This document shows, in pieces, positions 33,805 through 39,380 of a DNA stretch of 39,380 nucleotides. The notes below the pieces were generated by a model. That model made no database searches, was not told the origin of the DNA, and saw only the letters and a program-made list of their open reading frames with translations. Positions within the stretch are counted from its first letter, which is position 1. Each line of letters opens with the position of its first letter. The stretch lies in assembly GCA_000818945.1 (NCBI GenBank), contig KN805372.1, positions 558,055 to 597,434 of the forward strand, written 5' to 3'. The DNA is from Schizochytrium sp. CCTCC M209059 (lineage: Eukaryota > Sar > Bigyra > Thraustochytrida > Thraustochytriidae). The position numbers and the translations under genes are program-made.

Positions 33805-35748
33805 ATGAGCGGCAAGCTCGGGCGCGCCGCGGCCGCGTCGATGTCGACGTCGTCTTCGTCGGCGCGGGGCGCGGGCCGCGCCAGCGCGGACAGCGTCCTG
33901 CTTGCCGCCTTTCGCGAACTCGGCGCGCTGCCGCCGGCGCAGGAGAAAGAGGACGAGGAGAAGACGGCGCTCGCGCAACTTGGGGCGGAGGACCTCGTGC
34001 GCTGCGTGGCTGCGGCCCTGCGCAAAATCCAAGGCCAGGATGCAGTCTCAGAGGACGACGCGCAACTCAAGGGTAACCTTATGCAAAAGCATCGTGCATG
34101 CGCAAAGCTCGCAACGGCGGTCAAGGCGCTCGGATACACGCGCGAGTGCGGATACAACACGCTCTTGTACCCGTCCGACGAGCGCGCGACGCGAGATCTG
34201 CTCAGCTTTCTGGCAGATCAGTGCGCCAAGGCCAACGCAGACTTTGGACCCGAAGCGAGGTCTGAACACGGCTCAGGAATCAATGCCAGCGCTCCAAAAG
34301 ATCTCAAGACACGCATGCAAAGTGCTCTGCGCGCCTGGAATGCAGAGACGTGGACGCTTCAAGCCCCTGGCAGTCGCGCGCGTGCAAGACCGTTTGCAAC
34401 GATACAGCGTAGCAAATGCTATCATGCTCCGTTATCGGAGGCATTTGCAAACACCTCGCAGCGCGATCATCTGTCTCACGTTGAAGTTTGCACCCTGATT
34501 GAGCGGAATCGTCTCGACGCGCTTCGTGCACGTCTTCGAGAACAATACGGCCTCGATTTACCCCATCCGCAGGATATTTCAATGGTTACAAGTGTCTCTA
34601 CCTCTACAGAAGATGCACCACAGAATGTCAAAACTGGGATGGGCCCTCCCATTCCGCCTCGACCCGAAAGAAACAAGTCTAAAGGTGACGAACTTGCAAA
34701 TAACGACGCAGAAGCGAGTAGTGAAAGGTCTTCTTCTGGTATTTGCACAACATCGAAAGATCAACAAGACGCAGAACTGACCACAAACGATCGTATTGTC
34801 TCCATCCGCGCAGCCTTACAGGATGTGCACCGGACCACGGCCGTATCTGAAAAGGAGGCAATAAAGTTGCTTCGTCTTGCGGAAAAAGAGAAGGCCGAGG
34901 CTCGCGAAATGGAGTCGTTAGAATCGGATTTTGCTGAGCAGATTGCACTACAGCATGAGATCCTTGAGGCTCTACCGGGCTGCCCGGACAATCTGGAGGC
35001 TCTCGAAGCACAGGTTGGGACCTTGACGGAAAAGGAGAGGGCTGCAGTCCATGCCCGTTCATGCGATCACGAAGAACTCCGTGCGCAAATTGCTCAAGTA
35101 TCTAAACAAGAGCAGGAGGCGCGTGACAACGTCGAGCAACGAGCGCAGGAGGCGACACGTTTGAGCGCGGAAATTCGCAAGTTGGAACAGGTTCTTCGCT
35201 CACAACAGGATGAGGCCCACACTTTTGACGATGGCAGCGATTCTGCCGCTTCTGAGATGGTCGAAGGCCACGAGGCATTTGTGGCGCGAATCATGGACAT
35301 TGTTGGCCAAGTGCGTCGCCAGTCCGATGAGATCTCTCGCGTCATAGCACACGTCCGGCGTGTCCAGGGGGACATCAGTCGTGTATCAGAAAAGTTACGA
35401 CGAGCGGAGGCGGCTGCGGACGAACTCATTTTCACCATCTCGGAGACACGGCCGCGCGACCCAACAGGGCCGCATGCCTACAAGCTTCTGCACGACATGC
35501 GCATTCTCTTTGATGACCTGGTGGATATTGCGCGACGCACAGGCAAGGCTGCGAACCGAGCGCGCGATATGGATTCTCGCGCCGCGAATCTGCGTTCGAT
35601 GATGAGCGAGACACAAATGGACCAGGTGAACAGTGATCTTGTCGCAATTCGCGCGGAAAATGCGCTCCTGCTCGAGGGTCAGGCTGCCGCGCAGGCGCAA
35701 GGCGATATCAAAGAGACAGCCGGCGGCGCGAGAGCCAAGACACACTGA
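33805..35748 (+). CDS. CCDC22: CCDC22 homologue (CCC complex subunit)
   Basis: 647 aa from the ATG at 33805 (MSGKLGRAAA); five upstream codons are open only from a TTG. CCDC22 pairs with CCDC93 and COMMD proteins in the CCC complex, which works with retriever in recycling cargo from endosomes. The N-terminal calponin-homology-like (NN-CH) domain, about 25-145, carries family features: KHRACAKLATAVKALGY, then CGYNTLLYPSDERATRDLL and SFLADQ. A Pro/Ser-rich linker (about 245-320) with PPIPPRPER follows. The C-terminal half is coiled coil (about 325-500 and 520-630) with HAYKLLHDMRILFDDLV near its end, the expected dimerisation part. Length is close to animal CCDC22 (about 630 aa). CCDC93 is the alternative, but its fit is poorer. 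Confidence 0.85.
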   Translation: MSGKLGRAAAASMSTSSSSARGAGRASADSVLLAAFRELGALPPAQEKEDEEKTALAQLGAEDLVRCVAAALRKIQGQDAVSEDDAQLKGNLMQKHRACAKLATAVKALGYTRECGYNTLLYPSDERATRDLLSFLADQCAKANADFGPEARSEHGSGINASAPKDLKTRMQSALRAWNAETWTLQAPGSRARARPFATIQRSKCYHAPLSEAFANTSQRDHLSHVEVCTLIERNRLDALRARLREQYGLDLPHPQDISMVTSVSTSTEDAPQNVKTGMGPPIPPRPERNKSKGDELANNDAEASSERSSSGICTTSKDQQDAELTTNDRIVSIRAALQDVHRTTAVSEKEAIKLLRLAEKEKAEAREMESLESDFAEQIALQHEILEALPGCPDNLEALEAQVGTLTEKERAAVHARSCDHEELRAQIAQVSKQEQEARDNVEQRAQEATRLSAEIRKLEQVLRSQQDEAHTFDDGSDSAASEMVEGHEAFVARIMDIVGQVRRQSDEISRVIAHVRRVQGDISRVSEKLRRAEAAADELIFTISETRPRDPTGPHAYKLLHDMRILFDDLVDIARRTGKAANRARDMDSRAANLRSMMSETQMDQVNSDLVAIRAENALLLEGQAAAQAQGDIKETAGGARAKTH

Positions 35749-35900
35749 CAACCATGAGCATATTAAACCTGCGCTCCCAGCCCAGTAGAGACTGGGATTT
35801 AATCTGTAAAAGGTATGGTGAAATTACCGGATGTAATCATAATCATTGGACGAAATAGGGAAAAGAAAAATATAGTTTAGGTATATCGACCGGCAATCAA

Positions 35901-37076
35901 TCATACGAGCAGGATAGAGGCCATACGGCGGCGCGCGGCCCTGACGAGGTCGTCCTTGGGCCCAAGAAGCTCGAAAATTTCGAGAAGAAGCTTCTTGGCA
36001 GCCTCATCCTGGAAGGCGCGATCCTTTTTCAGCAGTGTAAGGGCCTCGTCAATGGCTTCCTCGTAGCGCTTTTGCGACACGAGCGACTGCGCAAACTTGA
36101 AGCGCTCCTCGCTAGAGAGGTCGGCGCGGCGCGCCTCGAGATCGCCAAGTTCATCGCTCGACACATCACCAGCAGTCTCGGCAAAGGAGACGGCGCGCAC
36201 AAAGGAGGCAACTACAGGTTCCTGAAGATGCTGCTTGTACGAGGACTCGAGCATCTTCACGAGGGCGTTGGCATCCGAAACATTGCCGTCCTTGAGAGCG
36301 AGCTGGCCAAGACCAACCAGAGCGCGCACGCGCACCTTTTCAAAGCGGTCCTTGACCTCGCGGTCCTTTTCGTCCTTGTTCGGCTGGACATCAGCGAGCT
36401 CCTTGAGGACGGGGACGATCTCGTCGTTGGCGACATTACCAGCATCGAGTGCCTGGTCGACCTGATCCATGAGGCCCTCGGCGGCCTCGATGGCACTGGC
36501 GCCGCCCTCACCCGGCTGCGGCTGCCCGGCACCGGTCATCTTGACAACATTTTGCAGGAACTCCTTTACTTGTGCCTCGCTCTGCGAGCCGACAAAGTGA
36601 TGGACGAGCTTGCCCTGGTACACGGCGAGGACGGTGGGGAGGGACTTGATCTGAAGCGCCTGCGCAAGCTGCGGGTTCTTGTCCGTGTCGAGCTTGGCCA
36701 AGACAAGTTTACCATTGTGCTCGCCGACGGCCTTTTTCAGGATCGGCTCGAGCGACTTGCACGGTCCGCACCAGTCCGCGTAGCAGTCGAGTACCACGGG
36801 CAGCTTGGACTGCATGACCTTGGGGCCGAAGGAGGCCTCGTCGACTTCAATGGCCTCGGCAGGGCCGCCCGTCGCCAGGCCACGCACGGCGCCGGATCCA
36901 GCCATCGCCCTCATTGGGAGCGACTTCGTCGCCCCTGCCAGGGCGCCGGCGGGGCCTGCCACGGCGCCACCAACGAGAGCGCTGCGCCATGCCAGGCGTC
37001 CGCCGCTCATCGAGCCAGCACTGCCTGCAAGCATGCGCGCGCTGCGGCGCCCGAGGCTGCTTGCGGCCGCGCGCAT
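35901..37076 (-). CDS. mitochondrial thioredoxin-TPR protein (CnoX/YbbN-like)
   Basis: 391 aa from the ATG at 37074-37076; the frame is open to 37256 but without an ATG. Residues 1-70 are rich in Arg, Ala, Ser and Gly with no acidic residue, a strong mitochondrial presequence. A thioredoxin domain (about 75-185) has the active site W102-CGPC-K and the cis-Pro in IKSLPTVLAVYQ. A C-terminal helical region (about 220-391) with RYEEAIDEALTLLKKD and EIFELLG matches the tetratricopeptide-like part of bacterial CnoX/YbbN. CnoX guards unfolded proteins from oxidation and passes them to chaperones; the E. coli protein lacks the two-cysteine site that is intact here. A mitochondrial co-chaperone or reductase role is inferred. 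It converges on CCDC22 (152 bp). Confidence 0.9.
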   Translation of the reverse strand: MRAAASSLGRRSARMLAGSAGSMSGGRLAWRSALVGGAVAGPAGALAGATKSLPMRAMAGSGAVRGLATGGPAEAIEVDEASFGPKVMQSKLPVVLDCYADWCGPCKSLEPILKKAVGEHNGKLVLAKLDTDKNPQLAQALQIKSLPTVLAVYQGKLVHHFVGSQSEAQVKEFLQNVVKMTGAGQPQPGEGGASAIEAAEGLMDQVDQALDAGNVANDEIVPVLKELADVQPNKDEKDREVKDRFEKVRVRALVGLGQLALKDGNVSDANALVKMLESSYKQHLQEPVVASFVRAVSFAETAGDVSSDELGDLEARRADLSSEERFKFAQSLVSQKRYEEAIDEALTLLKKDRAFQDEAAKKLLLEIFELLGPKDDLVRAARRRMASILLV

Positions 37077-37614
37077 TTTTCTTGTGTCGTGCGCCGCGCT
37101 CTTTGTCTGCCTCCGCACGTGCGCACAAAGGCAACCAAACTGTGCTCGCGCGCGCGCGCGTCGGGATGGAGAGTGGAAAAAGAACGTAGTAGATTTGCTT
37201 CTCTCCAATGATCGATTGCTTGCAAGAGCGTCAAAAGGAAGGTCATGTGGATCCACTAGCTAGCCTGGTTTATGGAGACTCTCAGGGGGCTTGATTGACA
37301 CGATCAAGAACAGCACACATCATGAGCAATGGCTTCTTTTACGAGGCGAGGCGAGGCGAGGCGAATAAACGTCTGGCATCATAGAGAAATCAAGAGAAGA
37401 AACAACGAGACGAAATGTCCAAGATTCAACCAAGCGAAAAGGGTGAAAAGAGTGAGTAAAAATGAACTACAGCATAATTTGACACGAAAACAAGGGCAAT
37501 GGCTGCGAGGGCAAGATGAAACGAGCTCGAGGGCGCTGGCTGGCCGTCTCGGCAAGGCAGATCACTTACTCGCTCGCTCGATCGCTCGCTCAACCATTCG
37601 GGCATGCGCCCACA
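37077..37614. other. spacer between thioredoxin-TPR and kinase genes
   Basis: 538 bp with both neighbours on the minus strand, so it holds the thioredoxin-TPR promoter and the kinase 3' end. Features: GCACGTGC 39 bp upstream of the ATG, a CGCG run near 37147-37160, GAGGC repeats at 37342-37365, and GCTC repeats near 37569-37587. Confidence 0.55.
37115..37122. promoter_or_regulatory. GCACGTGC palindrome
   Basis: A perfect 8-bp palindrome (within CGCACGTGCG) starting 39 bp upstream of the thioredoxin-TPR start codon. Confidence 0.45.
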
Positions 37615-39039
37615 CTAACTTGTCGCGACCGTATTGATGTGTTGGTTCTGCTGTTGCTGGTGATGCTGGTGCTGTTGTTGCTGGTGAAACTCTTGCTGTT
37701 GTTGCTGCTGCCGGTGCTGCTGCTGCTGTTGGTGGTGAAATTCTTGCTGTTGCTGTTGCTGTTGCTGGTGGTACTGCTGTTGCTGCTGCAATTGCAACTG
37801 CATCTCGGGGGTGAGCGCGTGCATTTGTGCCTGGCCAGGTCCGACGACACCGGCAGGCGCCATTGCCATGGGGTCTGTGATGCCGTTGGAAATAGGACCG
37901 TCATACGGCAAAGGCTCGAGATCGGCATCGTCGCCGAACATTTCAATGTCATCCTCGGCGATTGTTGGCTGCTGATCAATCGCTTGCATGTTGCTGGACA
38001 TAAAGGCGTGAAGCGTGCGGGAAGAAAGCTTGGCAAGCGGTTGCTGTGGAAGCTCCTCGTGTGCCTTGATCCAAGGATGTTCGAGAATCTGCTGCATGGA
38101 AAGACGCATCTCCACGGGACAGAGCAGCTTGCCAATGAGATCCTTGACCTTGTCGCTCATGTTTGCCCAAACTTTATCATTAAAGTCCCACTTAAACGTG
38201 CATACTGCCTGGCGCAGTCCCATATCGTCAAGTCTGCCATACGGATCAAACGGGTGGTACGAGGCAAGAATGACGTAGAGGATGACACCGAGTGACCAGC
38301 TATCACATCGATTGTCATAGTTCTGGTTAATGCCAACCTCGGGCGCGGCGTAAGCGCTCGTTCCGCACACAGTGTACATGAGATTGCTTCCCTGGTCCAA
38401 TACTTTTGAAAGGCCAAAGTCAGAAATCTTGATCTCGCTGTCTGGGTCCTTGGTGGCAAGGACGAGATTTTCCGGTTTGAGATCGCGATGAACGATGCCG
38501 TGGCTGTGCATGAAGAGAAGCGCCTGCGTGATTTTTGCAAAGTGACGCGAGGCGTCGCGCTCTGAGTACCCTCCGTGGCTGACAATGCGTGAGAAGAGCT
38601 CTCCGCCCTCGAGAAGCTCCATGGCCAGGATGACGGCGTTCTCGTCTATAAAGACATCGTACAGGCTCACGATATTAGGATGCCCTTGCACGCGTAGCAA
38701 GGCCTCGATTTCGGTCCGCAAGGCCTTGACGTCCTGGTTGTGTCGCGAAATGCGCTTCACTGCCACTTGCCTTCCGCTGCGAATGTCCCTCGCGCGGTAG
38801 ACCTCTGCAAAGTACCCCTTGCCCAGAAACCCTTCCTTTGACCAGTCGACCTGGTAGCAGTTTTCAAGCTCGCGCATGTGTTTGATCTGGTCTTGCCCCT
38901 CTTGCTGCTGCTGCTGCTGTTGCTGTTGCTGTCGCTGCTGCATCTGGTTCCCGTGCAGCTGGTCGGCCATGCCATCGTTGCGATTATTGCGCCGCTCCGC
39001 GCCCCCGCGGCACCAGTTCAGGTTGATCCGCAGCGGCAT
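37615..39039 (-). CDS. CAMK-group Ser/Thr protein kinase with polyglutamine ends
   Basis: 474 aa from the ATG at 39037-39039. The kinase domain spans about 64-325 and is complete: Gly loop LGKGYFAEVY (72-81), K95 in VAVK, E110 in helix C, HRDLKPEN (184-191), DFG (207-209), an activation segment ending AAPE (231-234), DSWSLGVILYVI, and HPWI (321-324). These patterns fit the calcium/calmodulin-dependent kinase group; the activation segment also resembles Chk2, but there is no FHA domain. No EF-hands are present, so it is not a CDPK. An N-terminal Gln run (about 36-46) and a Gln/His-rich tail of about 80 residues from 395 on, encoded by mixed CAG/CAA codons, suggest disordered interaction regions. 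A short segment after the kinase (SSRTLHAFMSSNMQ) could be regulatory. Confidence 0.93.
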   Translation of the reverse strand: MPLRINLNWCRGGAERRNNRNDGMADQLHGNQMQQRQQQQQQQQQQEGQDQIKHMRELENCYQVDWSKEGFLGKGYFAEVYRARDIRSGRQVAVKRISRHNQDVKALRTEIEALLRVQGHPNIVSLYDVFIDENAVILAMELLEGGELFSRIVSHGGYSERDASRHFAKITQALLFMHSHGIVHRDLKPENLVLATKDPDSEIKISDFGLSKVLDQGSNLMYTVCGTSAYAAPEVGINQNYDNRCDSWSLGVILYVILASYHPFDPYGRLDDMGLRQAVCTFKWDFNDKVWANMSDKVKDLIGKLLCPVEMRLSMQQILEHPWIKAHEELPQQPLAKLSSRTLHAFMSSNMQAIDQQPTIAEDDIEMFGDDADLEPLPYDGPISNGITDPMAMAPAGVVGPGQAQMHALTPEMQLQLQQQQQYHQQQQQQQQEFHHQQQQQHRQQQQQQEFHQQQQHQHHQQQQNQHINTVATS

Positions 39040-39057
39040 TCTGCGCTGCAGGCTCGC

Positions 39058-39097
<40 letters not shown>

Positions 39098-39380
39098 TCC
39101 TCCTCCTCCTCCTCGGGCCCAAACTACCTCTGCGTCTCCTGCTCCTGCTCGCCGGGGTGCAGGCCGTCCTGGACCGCGCGAGGTCCCTGGACTCCGCCGG
39201 GCGGACGAGTCTCTCCCTCGCCCTGCCTGCTTAATCTCCCCTTTCTCCTGTGAGACTGGCGCGCAGAGAGCGAGGCAACAAGGCGCGCGGCTCGGGCGCG
39301 CTGCGCTGCGCTGCGCTGCGCTGCCGCTCGCGCTGCAGAGGCCGGCCCGGGCCCGCTCTGCGGCGCTTTGCGGCGCGGCG
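39040..39380. other. repeat-rich upstream region of the kinase gene
   Basis: 341 bp 5' of the minus-strand kinase. It contains a CTG triplet run (39061-39095, i.e. CAG on the kinase strand) running into CTC triplets (to about 39114), and a GCGCT pentanucleotide repeat (39299-39324). Probably 5' UTR and promoter. No gene supported; it ends at the window edge. Confidence 0.55.
39061..39114. repeat. CTG/CTC triplet repeat
   Basis: About 11 CTG units followed by about 6 CTC units, starting some 20 bp upstream of the kinase start codon, so probably transcribed in the 5' leader as CAG/GAG. Confidence 0.9.

Noticed and set aside
33225..34076. 283-codon plus-strand open frame across the DUF1336/CCDC22 gap
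   Set aside because: It is built from GCTT/GCTC repeats and overlaps the N-terminal coding part of CCDC22 in another frame.

Overview
The window is nuclear DNA of a eukaryote. The evidence is a spliceosomal factor (SLU7), a spliceosome/export DEAD-box helicase (UAP56/Sub2 type), a CCC-complex endosomal subunit (CCDC22), a mitochondrial SDH assembly factor, and one clean GT-AG intron. Genes are long, mostly intronless, GC-rich in third positions and closely packed, and many gaps between them hold simple repeats. The mix (EGF-7TM and PAN/apple surface proteins, DUF1336, few introns) suggests a stramenopile-like protist, perhaps a labyrinthulomycete/thraustochytrid. That placement is inference and was not tested by phylogeny.

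Layout. 1-600: no gene seen. 601-6303 (-): a 1900-aa secreted/type I membrane protein with PAN/apple and Cys-rich domains. 6304-8496: a long gene-free stretch with an 82-bp tandem duplication and a pure (GAAA)148 tract. 8497-10008 (+): coiled-coil protein. 10160-11185 (-): TrmB-like methyltransferase. 11804-13063 (+): single-pass membrane protein of unknown role. 13673-14445 (-): two-exon, tail-anchored ankyrin protein. 15475-16827 (+): EGF-like/seven-TM protein. 17509-19506 (+): SLU7. 19682-20878 (-): coiled-coil protein. 21613-23613 (+): GMC oxidoreductase. 23920-24525 (-): SDHAF2. 25302-26570 (+): UAP56/Sub2 helicase. 27447-30761 (-): a tandem array of three 268-aa short-chain dehydrogenases. 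31275-33185 (-): DUF1336 (EDR2 C-terminal) protein. 33805-35748 (+): CCDC22. 35901-37076 (-): mitochondrial thioredoxin-TPR (CnoX-like) protein. 37615-39039 (-): CAMK-group kinase with polyglutamine ends. 39040-39380: repeat-rich upstream DNA of the kinase.

The genes do not form one pathway. Two act on mRNA (SLU7, UAP56), two are mitochondrial (SDHAF2, thioredoxin-TPR), and one belongs to endosomal recycling (CCDC22). Several neighbours are divergent pairs sharing one upstream region: TrmB/TM protein, ankyrin/7TM, coiled coil/GMC, SDHAF2/UAP56 and DUF1336/CCDC22. The most notable non-coding signal is the 8-bp palindrome GCACGTGC. It occurs six times, always in gene-free DNA and mostly close to start codons, and I found none inside a gene. 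The most notable coding signal is the SDR triplet, in which copies A and B share a nearly identical 197-nt tract while differences cluster in likely substrate loops.

Start codons were set at the first ATG consistent with the conserved protein. Several open frames extend upstream only through non-ATG codons and were trimmed.
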